64,000 bases of DNA, taken from positions 24,154,508-24,218,507 of the forward strand of contig NC_091301.1 in assembly GCF_038502225.1 (NCBI RefSeq). The letters are read 5' to 3'. Position numbers and translations under genes: made by a program. Positions 10,224-22,211 of the stretch are shown piece after piece; position 1 is the first letter of the stretch, and the number at the start of each line of letters is the position of its first letter. Origin of the DNA: Cherax quadricarinatus (lineage: Eukaryota; Arthropoda; Malacostraca; Decapoda; Parastacidae). Under the pieces are notes generated by a model that worked only from the letters and a program-made list of their open reading frames with translations, made no database searches and was not told the DNA's origin.

Positions 10224-10646
10224 TGATAAATGGTGTAAAAACACTTATGCAATATATGGGAATCTTTATTGAAGAAACGTTTCGCCACACAGTGGCTTCA
10301 TCAGTCCATACAAAGGAGGATGATGTAAGGAGAGGAGGAGTTTGAGGTAATCAGTCCCTCAGCCTGGAGTCGATGTGTTCAGTCCATCAATCTTTTAGAA
10401 AGTACAGCATAGGGCCGTCGAAGTGGCTTATACACTGTAATCAGGTGAGGCGAAGCAGGAGGCGGGGTCATAGTGGAACCATCCACTAGTCTAAGTAGGT
10501 CTTCGTCCAGAGGTTGGACAAGTGTTGAAGAATTCTTTGTATCAAGATCCCATGATGTTGCAGTATCTGACAGATGTAATAAATGGTTTAAAAACCGACA
10601 AGTTGAAGATTGAGACACTTGTGCAACATATGGGAATCTTTATTGC
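10224..10646 (-). mobile_element. TATA/hammerhead repeat with head-to-tail junction
   Basis: Minus strand: a full unit runs from about 10572 (CAGATACTGCAACATCATGG) to 10224. It carries a TGTATAAG box near 10430 and a hammerhead-like core at 10267-10310. Directly upstream (10646-10573) lies the 3' part of another unit, CAATAAAGATTCCC to the ATTTATTACATCTG end, giving a head-to-tail junction at about 10572/10573. The partial unit begins four bases after the predicted hammerhead cleavage position. This is the arrangement expected for Penelope-like terminal repeats or retrozymes, although function is inferred. Confidence 0.6.
10267..10310 (-). ncRNA. Hammerhead-ribozyme-like motif (ACGU class)
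   Basis: Minus strand: CTGATGA, extra A, helix II GCCAC/GTGGC with loop TGT, then GAAA and the palindrome ACGT. Helix I is shortened compared with the copies at 254 and 758: a lost base changes TATTGGA to GTATGGA, leaving about three to four pairs. Confidence 0.5.
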
Positions 10647-10649
10647 AAA

Positions 10650-10770
10650 TGTGGCACAAGTGTGGCACCTTAAGTCAGGGGTGACAGATGTGGCACAAGT
10701 GTGGCATCTTGAGTAAGGGTCATGGATGTGGCACCTTGGGTGAGTGTGACAGTTATGTCACAAATGTGGG
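10650..10770. repeat. ~38-bp imperfect repeat (3 units)
   Basis: Three imperfect units share GATGTGGCACAAGTGTGGCA and TTGAGTAAGGGT. The stretch sits directly next to the hammerhead element. Confidence 0.5.
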
Positions 10771-11430
10771 ACTTCTTGGAAGAACTTGTCGGTGTATAAC
10801 CAGCCTAGGAGACCTTGCATCATGAGTATGAGTGTTGGCAAGGTACTAGGGGCACTGATCCCAGGCCCCAGCAAGCTACCTACAGCTATTGCACCAGTCA
10901 AAAGCTAAAATGTAGTCGTCCTTGCCGATTCTATTTCCTCCTCCAGGCCTGCACGGCTGCCTCCAAAACGTTCCATTTGGTGCAATAACACTTGGCTTCC
11001 AGACGACTGACGTTCCTCCCTGCTATTGCCGCCCGCTCAATTGCACACGGCGTTGCTGCTGCAGGAGCCAGCCAGGGCGGCCACGGGCGCTGCCCAGAAT
11101 TTGGGGGGAGGTGCAACCGGTGGAGGAGATGGCTTAGTGAGCGCTGCCCGAGAATACTGCCACGAATTGTGTGGCAGCAGAGCTCAGCAAAGTAGGAATT
11201 GTTGGTGTAGACGGCTGCAGGGCAGAGCAAGCCGCTGTTGTTATGACAAAATGGAACAGGTTAGGCGCGAGTAACTTCTGCAGCCATGATGGTAAAGGTG
11301 CAGAGGGAATGTCGCAGCAGCGGGCGAGGCAGACAAGAACACAGCAAACAAAAACACGGCAGACAACAACCCGACACATGAATAAGACATATACAATGCT
11401 CGGGTATCTTCAGAATGGAGACGTTCTTCA
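10771..11430. other. Unassigned GC-richer stretch
   Basis: Several short overlapping open frames exist on both strands (for example minus 11230-10931). None shows a recognisable domain, start context or splice pattern. I cannot exclude a fragment of a diverged retroelement. Confidence 0.3.
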
Positions 11431-14400
11431 AACCAGTGGTAGGGGCTTGGAAACAGTGGTAGGGGCTTGGAAACAGTGGTAGGGGTTTAGGAACAGTGGT
11501 AGAAGCTAAGAAACAGTGGTAGAAGCTAAGAAACAGTGGTAGAGGCTGATAAACAGTAGTAGAAGCTAAGAAACAGTGGTAGAGGCTGATAAACAGTGGT
11601 AGAAGCTAAGAAACAGTGGTAGAGGCTGAGAAACAGTAGTAGAAGCTAAGAAACAGTGGTAGAGGCTGATAAACAGTGGTAGAAGCTAAGAAACAGTGGT
11701 AGAGGCTGATAAACAGTGGTAGAAGCTAAGAAACAGTGGTAGAGGCTGATAAACAGTGGTAGAAGCTAAGAAACAGTGGTAGAGGCTGATAAACAGTGGT
11801 AGAAGCTAAGAAACAGTGGTAGAGGCTGATAAACAGTGGTAGAAGCTAAGAAACAGTGGTAGAGGCTGATAAACAGTGGTAGAAGCTAAGAAACAGTGGT
11901 AGAGGCTGATAAACAGTAGTAGAAGCTAAGAAACAGTGGTAGAGGCTGATAAACAGTGGTAGAAGCTAAGAAACAGTGGTAGAGGCTGATAAACAGTGGT
12001 AGAAGCTAAGAAACAGTGGTAGAGGCTGATAAACAGTGGTAGAAGCTAAGAAACAGTGGTAGAGGCTGATAAACAGTGGTAGAAGCTAAGAAACAGTGGT
12101 AGAGGCTGATAAACAGTGGTAGAAGCTAAGAAACAGTGGTAGAGGCTGATAAACAGTGGTAGAAGCTAAGAAACAGTGGTAGAGGCTGATAAACAGTGGT
12201 AGAAGCTAAGAAACAGTGGTAGAGGCTGATAAACAGTGGTAGAAGCTAAGAAACAGTGGTAGAGGCTGAAAAACAGTGGTAGAAGCTAAGAAACAGTGGT
12301 AGAGGCTGATAAACAGTGGTAGAAGCTAAGAAACAGTGGTAGAGGCTGATAAACAGTGGTAGAAGCTAAGAAACAGTGGTAGAGGCTGATAAACAGTGGT
12401 AGAAGCTAAGAAACAGTGGTAGAGGCTGATAAACAGTGGTAGAAGCTAAGAAACAGTGGTAGAGGCTGATAAACAGTGGTAGAAGCTAAGAAACAGTGGT
12501 AGAGGCTGATAAACAGTGGTAGAAGCTAAGAAACAGTGGTAGAGGCTGATAAACAGTGGTAGAAGCTAAGAAACAGTGGTAGAGGCTGATAAACAGTGGT
12601 AGAAGCTAAGAAACAGTGGTAGAGGCTGATAAACAGTGGTAGAAGCTAAGAAACAGTGGTAGAGGCTGATAAACAGTGGTAGAAGCTAAGAAACAGTGGT
12701 AGAGGCTGATAAACAGTGGTAGAAGCTAAGAAACAGTGGTAGAGGCTGATAAACAGTGGTAGAAGCTAAGAAACAGTGGTAGAGGCTGATAAACAGTGGT
12801 AGAAGCTAAGAAACAGTGGTAGAGGCTGATAAACAGTGGTAGAAGCTAAGAAACAGTGGTAGAGGCTGATAAACAGTGGTAGAAGCTAAGAAACAGTGGT
12901 AGAGGCTGATAAACAGTGGTAGAAGCTAAGAAACAGTGGTAGAGGCTGATAAACAGTGGTAGAGGCTGATAAACAGTGGTAGAAGCTAAGAAACAGTGGT
13001 AGAGGCTGATAAACAGTGGTAGAAGCTAAGAAACAGTGGTAGAGGCTGATAAACAGTGGTAGAAGCTAAGAAACAGTGGTAGAGGCTGATAAACAGTGGT
13101 AGAAGCTAAGAAACAGTGGTAGAGGCTGATAAACAGTGGTAGAAGCTAAGAAACAGTGGTAGAGGCTGATAAACAGTGGTAGAAGCTAAGAAACAGTGGT
13201 AGAGGCTGATAAACAGTGGTAGAAGCTAAGAAACAGTGGTAGAGGCTGATAAACAGTGGTAGAAGCTAAGAAACAGTGGTAGAGGCTGATAAACAGTGGT
13301 AGAAGCTAAGAAACAGTGGTAGAGGCTGATAAACAGTGGTAGAAGCTAAGAAACAGTGGTAGAGGCTGATAAACAGTGGTAGAAGCTAAGAAACAGTGGT
13401 AGAGGCTGATAAACAGTGGTAGAAGCTAAGAAACAGTGGTAGAGGCTGATAAACAGTGGTAGAAGCTAAGAAACAGTGGTAGAGGCTGATAAACAGTGGT
13501 AGAAGCTAAGAAACAGTGGTAGAGGCTGATAAACAGTGGTAGAAGCTAAGAAACAGTGGTAGAGGCTGATAAACAGTGGTAGAAGCTAAGAAACAGTGGT
13601 AGAGGCTGATAAACAGTGGTAGAAGCTAAGAAACAGTGGTAGAGGCTGATAAACAGTGGTAGAAGCTAAGAAACAGTGGTAGAGGCTGATAAACAGTGGT
13701 AGAAGCTAAGAAACAGTGGTAGAGGCTGATAAACAGTGGTAGAAGCTAAGAAACAGTGGTAGAGGCTGATAAACAGTGGTAGAAGCTAAGAAACAGTGGT
13801 AGAGGCTGATAAACAGTGGTAGAAGCTAAGAAACAGTGGTAGAGGCTGATAAACAGTGGTAGAAGCTAAGAAACAGTGGTAGAGGCTGATAAACAGTGGT
13901 AGAAGCTAAGAAACAGTGGTAGAGGCTGATAAACAGTGGTAGAAGCTAAGAAACAGTGGTAGAGGCTGATAAACAGTGGTAGAAGCTAAGAAACAGTGGT
14001 AGAGGCTGATAAACAGTGGTAGAAGCTAAGAAACAGTGGTAGAGGCTGATAAACAGTGGTAGAAGCTAAGAAACAGTGGTAGAGGCTGATAAACAGTGGT
14101 AGAAGCTAAGAAACAGTGGTAGAGGCTGATAAACAGTGGTAGAAGCTAAGAAACAGTGGTAGAGGCTGATAAACAGTGGTAGAAGCTAAGAAACAGTGGT
14201 AGAGGCTGATAAACAGTGGTAGAAGCTAAGAAACAGTGGTAGAGGCTGATAAACAGTGGTAGAAGCTAAGAAACAGTGGTAGAGGCTGATAAACAGTGGT
14301 AGAAGCTAAGAAACAGTGGTAGAGGCTGATAAACAGTGGTAGAAGCTAAGAAACAGTGGTAGAGGCTGATAAACAGTGGTAGAAGCTAAGAAACAGTGGT

Positions 14401-14604
14401 AGAGGCTGATAAACAGTGGTAGAGGCTGATAAACAGTGGTAGAGGCTGATAAACAGTGGTAGAGGCTGATAAACAGTGGTAGAGGCTGATAAACAGTGGT
14501 AGAAGCTAAGAAACAGTGGTAGAGGCTGATAAACAGTGGTAGAGGCTGATAAACAGTGGTAGAGGCTGATAAACAGTGGTAGAGGCTGATAAACAGTGGT
14601 AAGA
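11431..14604. repeat. 20-bp / 40-bp dimeric satellite (~158 monomers)
   Basis: Two monomer types alternate: A, GAGGCTGATAAACAGTGGTA, and B, GAAGCTAAGAAACAGTGGTA, giving a 40-bp dimer. The register stays constant over about 3.1 kb with no indel that I can see and very few substitutions. The left edge is diverged (GGGGCTTGGAAACAGTGGTA). The right edge (14401-14600) is mostly pure A monomers. An A-A phase slip occurs at 12941-12980. Confidence 0.97.
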
Positions 14605-14668
14605 ACCTACAAACCGTAGCGTTGGTAATTTAATTCTTGCTTCACGATGAGGTATAATGCAATGATGG

Positions 14669-16990
14669 AGGTGAAGATATTGATACAGTGACAGTGTTGG
14701 AGATAGTGATAGTGACAGTGTTGGAGATAGTGATACAGTAACAGTGTTGGAGATAGTGATACAGTAACAGTGTTGGAGATAGTGACAGTGTTGGAGATAG
14801 TGATACAGTAACAGTGTTGGAGATAGTGATACAGTGACTGTGTTGGAGATAGTGATACAGTGACAGTGTTGGAGATAGTGATACAGTGACTGTGTTGGAG
14901 ATAGTGATAGTGACAGTGTTGGAGATAGTGATACAGTGACAGTGTTGGAGATAGTGATACAGTGACAGTGTTGGAGATAGTGATACAGTGACTGTGTTGG
15001 AGATAGTGATACAGTGACAGTGTTGGAGATAGTGATACAGTGACAGTGTTGGAGATAGTGATACAGTGACTGTGTTGGAGATAGTGATACAGTGACAGTG
15101 TTGGAGATAGTGATACAGTGACAGTGTTGGAGATAGTGATACAGTGACAGTGTTGGAGATAGTGATACAGTGACAGTGTTGGAGATAGTGATACAGTGAC
15201 AGTGTTGGAGATAGTGATAGTGACAGTGTTGGAGATAGTGATACAGTAACAGTGTTGGAGATAGTGATACAGTGACTGTGTTGGAGATAGTGATACAGTG
15301 ACAGTGTTGGAGATAGTGATACAGTGACTGTGTTGGAGATAGTGATAGTGACAGTGTTGGAGATAGTGATACAGTGACAGTGTTGGAGATAGTGATACAG
15401 TGACAGTGTTGGAGATAGTGATACAGTGACTGTGTTGGAGATAGTGATACAGTGACAGTGTTGGAGATAGTGATACAGTGACAGTGTTGGAGATAGTGAT
15501 ACAGTGACTGTGTTGGAGATAGTGATACAGTGACAGTGTTGGAGATAGTGATACAGTGACAGTGTTGGAGATAGTGATACAGTGACAGTGTTGGAGATAG
15601 TGATACAGTGACAGTGTTGGAGATAGTGATACAGTGACAGTGTTGGAGATAGTGATACAGTGACAGTGTTGGAGATAGTGATACAGTGACAGTGTTGGAG
15701 ATAGTGATACAGTGACAGTGTTGGAGATAGTGATACAGTGACAGTGTTGGAGATAGTGATACAGTGACAGTGTTGGAGATAGTGATACAGTGACAGTGTT
15801 GGAGATAGTGATACAGTGACTGTGTTGGAGATAGTGATACAGTGACAGTGTTGGAGATAGTGATACAGTGACAGTGTTGGAGATAGTGATACAGTGACAG
15901 TGTTGGAGATAGTGATACAGTGACTGTGTTGGAGATAGTGATACAGTGACAGTGTTGGAGATAGTGATACAGTGACTGTGTTGGAGATAGTGATACAGTG
16001 ACAGTGTTGGAGATAGTGATACAGTGACAGTGTTGGAGATAGTGATACAGTGACTGTGTTGGAGATAGTGATACAGTGACAGTGTTGGAGATAGTGATAC
16101 AGTGACAATGTTGGAGATAGTGATACAGTGACTGTGTTGGAGATAGTGATACAGTGACAGTGTTGGAGATAGTGATACAGTGACTGTGTTGGAGATAGTG
16201 ATAGTGACAGTGTTGGAGATAGTGATACATTGACAGTGTTGGAGATAGTGATACAGTAGCAGTGGTGGAGATAGTGATATGGACAGTGATGGACATAGTG
16301 ATACGGTGACAGAGGTGGAGATAGTGATACAGTGGCAGTGTTGTAGTGATACAGTGACAGTGGTGGAGATAGTGATACAGTGACAGTGTTGGAGATAGTG
16401 ATACAGTGACAGTGTTGGAGATAGTGATACAGTGACAGTGTTGGAGATAGTGATACAGTGACAGTGTTGGAGATAGTGATAGTGACAGTGTTGGAGATAG
16501 TGATACAGTGACAGTGTTGGAGATAGTGATACAGTGACAGTGTTGGAGATAGTGATACAGTGACAGTGTTGGAGATAGTGATACAGTGACTGTGTTGGAG
16601 ATAGTGATACAGTGACAGTGTTGGAGATAGTGATAGTGACAGTGTTGGAGATAGTGATACAGTGACAGTGTTGGAGATAGTGATACAGTGACAGTGTTGG
16701 AGATAGTGATAGTGACAGTGTTGGAGATAGTGATACAGTGACAGTGTTGGAGATAGTGATACATTGAAAATGGTGGCAGTGGTGGAGATAGTGATACAGT
16801 GGCAGTGAAGATAGTGATACAGTGACAGTGGTGGAGATAGTGATACAGTGACAGTGGAAATAGTGATACAGTGGCAGTGGAGATAGTGATACATTGACAG
16901 TGGTGGAGATAGTGATACAGTGACAGTGGAGATAGTGATACAGTGAAAGTGGTGGAGATAGTGATACAGTGAAAGTGGTGGCAATGGTGG
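14669..16990. repeat. 26-bp satellite with 20-bp variant units
   Basis: The unit is AGTGATACAGTGACAGTG followed by TTGGAGAT. Some units lack ACAGTG and are 20 bases. Frequent variants are GTGACTGTG and CAGTAACAG. The distal end (16240-17030) is degenerate, with GGTGGAGAT and GTGGCAGTG forms. Because 26 is not divisible by 3 and the unit has no stop on the minus strand, very long open frames appear there (up to 868 codons, 26-residue period). These are artefacts. Confidence 0.95.
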
Positions 16991-17039
16991 AAATAGTTTA
17001 CATAGTGATAAAAGTGAAAGCGGTGGTAATAGTTGATGA

Positions 17040-17454
17040 CGTCGTGAAACCAGAATGATGACGATTGCGTATGGTAGTGTCTTACTTGAACGGGATATGA
17101 CAACAGTGGCAAAAGGTTTTTGCTGTTGTTGCTGTAGGAAAGGTCGTTGTTGGGGTGGTTGTAGAGACAGCTGTGTGGGTGATTGTGTGTGTGGTAGTCT
17201 GGGTTGCAGTGGTAACGGGGTAGCTATGAAAATGATAGTTGCTTTGGTGGTTATATGGGTGTGGGGCCAGATGCTCTTGTGAAAATTGAACAGAAATTGC
17301 AGCCTTCGTCACATACCGCTAAGGGCAGTGAAATGAACACAAGAAGGGTTGTGTGGTGGCCGTGTGGTTTACCACACCCGACCAATGGCAGGCGGCGCCG
17401 ACGATAACGACAAACACGACTTCGCTACGTGCACGACCTTCTAGTCGGCAAGTT
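17040..17454. other. Unassigned spacer between satellites
   Basis: A GT-rich first half (17100-17280) gives way to mixed sequence. No gene or repeat family was recognised. Confidence 0.3.
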
Positions 17455-19900
17455 TATCCGAGGGCAGGAGTTGCCCGCAGCACTACTCTGATGTGACCAC
17501 CAGTGTGACACACCTGCTGCGAGGGCAGGAGTTGCCTGCAGCGCTACTCTGATGTCACCACCAGTGTGACACACCTGCTGCGAGGGCAGGAGTTGCCTGC
17601 AGCACTACTCTGATGTGACCACCAGTGTGACACACCTGCTGCGAGGGCAGGAGTTGCCTGCAGCGCTACTCTGATGTCACCACCAGTGTGACACACCTGC
17701 TGCGAGGGCAGGAGTTGCCTGCAGCACTACTCTGATGTGACCACCAGTGTGACACACCTGCTGCGAGGGCAGGAGTTGCCTGCAGCACTACTCTGATGTG
17801 ACCACCAGTGTGACACACCTGCTGCGAGGGCAGGAGTTGCCTGCAGCACTACTCTGATGTGACCACCAGTGTGACACACCTGCTGCGAGGGCAGGAGTTG
17901 CCTGCAGCACTACTCTGATGTGACCACCAGTGTGACACACCTGCTGCGAGGGCAGGAGTTGCCTGCAGCACTACTCTGATGTGACCACCAGTGTGACACA
18001 CCTGCTGCGAGGGCAGGAGTTGCCTGCAGCACTACTCTGATGTGACCACCAGTGTGACACACCTGCTGCGAGGGCAGGAGTTGCCTGCAGCACTACTCTG
18101 ATGTGACCACCAGTGTGACACACCTGCTGCGAGGGCAGGAGTTGCCTGCAGCACTACTCTGATGTGACCACCAGTGTGACACACCTGCTGCGAGGGCAGG
18201 AGTTGCCTGCAGCACTACTCTGATGTGACCACCAGTGTGACACACCTGCTGCGAGGGCAGGAGTTGCCTGCAGCACTACTCTGATGTGACCACCAGTGTG
18301 ACACACCTGCTGCGAGGGCAGGAGTTGCCTGCAGCACTACTCTGATGTGACCACCAGTGTGACACACCTGCTGCGAGGGCAGGAGTTGCCTGCAGCACTA
18401 CTCTGATGTGACCACCAGTGTGACACACCTGCTGCGAGGGCAGGAGTTGCCTGCAGCACTACTCTGATGTGACCACCAGTGTGACACACCTGCTGCGAGG
18501 GCAGGAGTTGCCTGCAGCACTACTCTGATGTGACCACCAGTGTGACACACCTGCTGCGAGGGCAGGAGTTGCCTGCAGCACTACTCTGATGTGACCACCA
18601 GTGTGACACACCTGCTGCGAGGGCAGGAGTTGCCTGCAGCACTACTCTGATGTGACCACCAGTGTGACACACCTGCTGCGAGGGCAGGAGTTGCCTGCAG
18701 CACTACTCTGATGTGACCACCAGTGTGACACACCTGCTGCGAGGGCAGGAGTTGCCTGCAGCACTACTCTGATGTGACCACCAGTGTGACACACCTGCTG
18801 CGAGGGCAGGAGTTGCCTGCAGCACTACTCTGATGTGACCACCAGTGTGACACACCTGCTGCGAGGGCAGGAGTTGCCTGCAGCACTACTCTGATGTGAC
18901 CACCAGTGTGACACACCTGCTGCGAGGGCAGGAGTTGCCTGCAGCACTACTCTGATGTGACCACCAGTGTGACACACCTGCTGCGAGGGCAGGAGTTGCC
19001 TGCAGCACTACTCTGATGTGACCACCAGTGTGACACACCTGCTGCGAGGGCAGGAGTTGCCTGCAGCACTACTCTGATGTAACCACCAGTGTGACACACC
19101 TGCTGCGAGGGCAGGAGTTGCCTGCAGCACTACTCTGATGTGACCACCAGTGTGACACACCTGCTGCGAGGGCAGGAGTTGCCTGCAGCACTACTCTGAT
19201 GTGACCACCAGTGTGACACACCTGCTGCGAGGGCAGGAGTTGCCTGCAGCACTACTCTGATGTGACCACCAGTGTGACACACCTGCTGCGAGGGCAGGAG
19301 TTACCTGCAGCACTACTCTGATGTGACCACCAGTGTGACACACCTGCTGCGAGGGCAGGAGTTGCCTGCAGCACTACTCTGATGTGACCACCAGTGTGAC
19401 ACACCTGCTGCGAGGGCAGGAGTTGCCTGCAGCACTACTCTGATGTGACCACCAGTATGACACACCTGCTGCGAGGGCAGGAGTTGCCTGCAGCACTAGT
19501 CTGATGTGACCACCAGTGTGACACACCTGCTGCGACGGCAGGAGTTGCCTGCAGCACTACTCTGATGTGACCACCAGTGTGACACACCTGCTGCGACGGC
19601 AGGAGTTGCCTGCAGCACTACTCTGATGTGACCACCAGTGTGACACACCTGCTGCGAGGGCAGGAGTTGCCTGCAGCACTACTCTGATGTGACCACCAGT
19701 GTGACACACCTGCTGCGAGGGCAGGAGTTGCCTGCAGCACTACTCTGATGTGACCAGTGTGACACACCTGCTGCGAGGGCAGGAGTTGCCTGCAGCACTA
19801 CTCTGATGTGACCAGTGTAACACACCTGCTGCGAGGGCAGGAGTTGCCTGCAGCACTACTCTGATGTCACCACCAGTGTGACACACCTGCTGCGAGGGAT
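17455..19900. repeat. 61-bp satellite (~40 units)
   Basis: The unit includes GAGGGCAGGAGTTGCCTGCA, CACTACTCTGATGTGACC and ACCAGTGTGACACACCTGCT. The phase moves one base per 60-base line, so the period is 61. Internal units are almost identical. Edge units carry variants: GCGCTAC with GATGTCACC in early units, a 3-base deletion giving 58-base units at about 19740-19820, and GCGACGG near 19535-19600. Confidence 0.97.
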
Positions 19901-20179
19901 AGGAGTGCCAACGTTGTTGTTAGCTTATTCGCCAGGAAAGTTTACCAAATATTTATCGTTGTCATAAGGTTACACGTTTACTGGTGCTGCTGGTGATCAT
20001 CGGCGCTATGGCGAGGTGGGGCAGGAAAGTGTCTAAAGAACACTTGAAGGTAAAATAGTAGATGGTATTATGGCAAGCCACATTTTGGCTTGATTTAATG
20101 GTCATACTGCAATTATAGAACGGTATTTTTTCACCATTAGTATTATCAGACCTAACGTTTAGAGAACACAACATAGGAA
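19901..20179. other. Unassigned spacer
   Basis: No recognised feature. Confidence 0.3.
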
Positions 20180-20815
20180 ATGTACTCTAGGCCAGGAAAA
20201 TGATGAGGATCATGAGAACTTTTAAAACAAGAGAAACCCCTCCAAAGATGGTACGCTTTGATGCAGTTTAGAATAAAGTTCAGGTCTCACATCTCACTTC
20301 AAAGCAGGCGATATATCGGAAGTAGAAAACATGAAGTTTCTTTACTGTCCGCATAGACTTATTAAAACATCGAGACTATTGGGAATGTCTCAGTATTTCC
20401 GATGCTCTCTTTCTAACGGAAGAGTGAAAATTGATAATATTTACATGCGAGATACTGGACGTTTATGTTCCTACTCTGTACACAAAGAAATGTAGATGAA
20501 GAAATGTAGAATAAGCCTCTTGAAAAGAAAAGGAGGGGTACCGTTGGCACAATAAGAGAACAGTCATCATTCGTGGTCCAGAACTTTTCAGCATACTTCC
20601 AGCAGATATGAAAATTGTTGCGAAAATATACAATAGGTAGAAGATTTTAAGAGGAACCTGGACCCTTTCCTGCCGCAAATGCCAAATCAACCAAGCTATG
20701 GTGGTTACGTAGACCTTAGTGCTGCTGGTAACAATACTCTGTCACCAGGCAAGTGTAGCCACAGGCCGTGCTAAAAGTTTAGAAAACTATCGAAACCGGT
20801 CACAGACATATCACC
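20180..20815 (+). pseudogene. Decayed LINE-A copy, C-terminal half
   Basis: Broken plus frames follow the LINE-A order: MRIMRTFKTRETPP near 20205, a HRDYWECLS block near 20370, RRGTVGTIREQSS near 20535, then PSYGGYVDLSAAG near 20695. The 3' end is the family motif GAAACCGGTCACAGAC near 20795-20810. Many stops. Confidence 0.7.
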
Positions 20816-20949
20816 CAAATTCAAGAACCCGCAGCTACAGTAGCGACATTTCTGGCGAGTGGTGGCACTTTGACGCTGTGAATTTGTGGCCAGAGGAAAC
20901 TTACTGACTGAGAATATACATTTGTGTGGACACTGATAGTCCACCTGTT

Positions 20950-21190
20950 ATCAGTCACCACCACCACCAATACAACTAGAAACCCCAATTCTACCACCAC
21001 CACCACCACCACCACCCTCACCGTGACCATCACGGCAACGACGACGACCACCACCACCACTTTCACCACCACCTTCACCACCACCTTCACCACCTTTACC
21101 ACCTTTACCACCACCATTACTACTACTAATACTGCTACTACTACTACTAACACCACCACTTTCTCCTCCACCTTCATCACGTCCACCCCT
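20950..21190. repeat. Imperfect (CAC)n trinucleotide tract
   Basis: Runs of CACCAC with interruptions ACTACTACT and TTCACCACC. The composition gives open frames rich in Thr on one strand and Val/Gly on the other, all artefacts. Confidence 0.8.
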
Positions 21191-21360
21191 GATCATCACC
21201 CTCCCTCTTTCCCCCACCCTCATCATACACTCCACGCAGTTAGACAATTCGTCATGATATCTGGTTGTAATGTGATATAATACCAGGGGATGTTGAGAGA
21301 GGGCGACATTGGGGAAGGAGAGGTAAGGCAACCAGAAAAGGAACGGTGTGTGTGTAATAT

Positions 21361-21581
21361 ATCGTGCCGAATAGGTAAAACTTGCGATCTTGGCTTAAAT
21401 AGCAACGCTCTTATTGCCGAATAGGGCTGAATTAAATTTAATTTAGCTTAATCCAGCTACATATATTTTATATAAGTTTACAGTAATTTTGGCTTAAATA
21501 CAATAAAATATATTTTTTTAGCAATGAAGATCGTTGCTATTGCTATTTAAGCCAAAATCGCAAGTTTTACCTATTCAGCAC

Positions 21582-21586
<5 letters not shown>
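21361..21586. mobile_element. MITE-like element with ~47-bp terminal inverted repeats
   Basis: Left terminus ATCGTGCCGAATAGGTAAAA at 21361 continues with CTTGCGATCTTGGCTT. The right terminus is its inverse, TTTTACCTATTCAGCACGAC, ending at 21584. The interior is short and AT-rich with no ORF. The right end abuts (TA)n. It shares its ends with the longer elements at 24051, 51497 and 52823. Confidence 0.7.

Positions 21587-21651
<65 letters not shown>
21584..21651. repeat. (TA)n microsatellite
   Basis: Nearly pure (TA)n with one GATATA interruption. It lies between the MITE-like element and the 3' tail of a LINE. Confidence 0.95.
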
Positions 21652-21657
<6 letters not shown>

Positions 21658-22211
21658 TGGAGTTTACCTGGAGAGAGTTCCGGGGGTCAACGCCCCCGCG
21701 GCCCGGTCTGAGACCAGGCCTCCTGGTGGATCAGAGCCTGATCAACCAGGCTGTTGCTGCTGGCTGCACGCAAACCAACGTACGAGCCACAGCCCGGCTG
21801 ATCCGGAACTGACTTTAGGTGCTTGTCCAGTGCCAGCTTGAAGACTGCCAGGGGTCTGTTGGTAATCCCCCTTATGTGTGCTGGGAGGCAGTTGAACAGT
21901 CTCGGGCCCCTGACACTTATTGTATGGTCTCTTAACGTGCTAGTGACACCCCTGCTTTTCATTGGGGGGATGGTGCATCGTCTGCCAAGTCTTTTGCTTT
22001 CGTAGTGAGTGATTTTCGTGTGCAAGTTCGGTACTAGTCCCTCTAGAATTTTCCAGGTGTATATAATCATGTATCTTTCCCTCCTGCGTTCCAGGGAATA
22101 CAGGTTTAGGAACCTCAAGCGCTCCCAATAATTGAGGTGTTTTATCTCCGTTATGCGCGCCGTGAAAGTTCTCTGTACATTTTCTAGGTCGGCAATTTCA
22201 CCTGCCTTGAA
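21652..22211 (-). pseudogene. LINE-A subfamily 2, C-terminal part
   Basis: The minus frame 22268-21687 contains NYWERLRFLNLYSLERRRE, YMIIYTWKILEGLVPNLHT, RGPRLFNCLP and PDQPGCGSYVGLRAASSNSL, colinear with the other LINE-A C-termini. The first ~15 codons of that frame belong to the LINE-B 3' end inserted upstream, so the ATG is not native. The tail at 21652-21675 is a short tandem of CTCCAGGTAAA abutting (TA)n, a CR1-like style of 3' end. Confidence 0.8.

Noticed and set aside
10931..11380. Possible host gene from overlapping 80-100-codon frames
   Set aside because: Frames overlap on both strands in GC-rich sequence without domain, splice sites or start context.
14506..17112. Open minus-strand frames of 780 and 868 codons
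   Set aside because: They follow the stop-free 26-bp satellite in all three frames and have an exact 26-residue period. No start context or domain is present.
17455..19900. CRISPR-like array
   Set aside because: Units are contiguous with no unique spacers, and the context is eukaryotic. The same applies to the other arrays.
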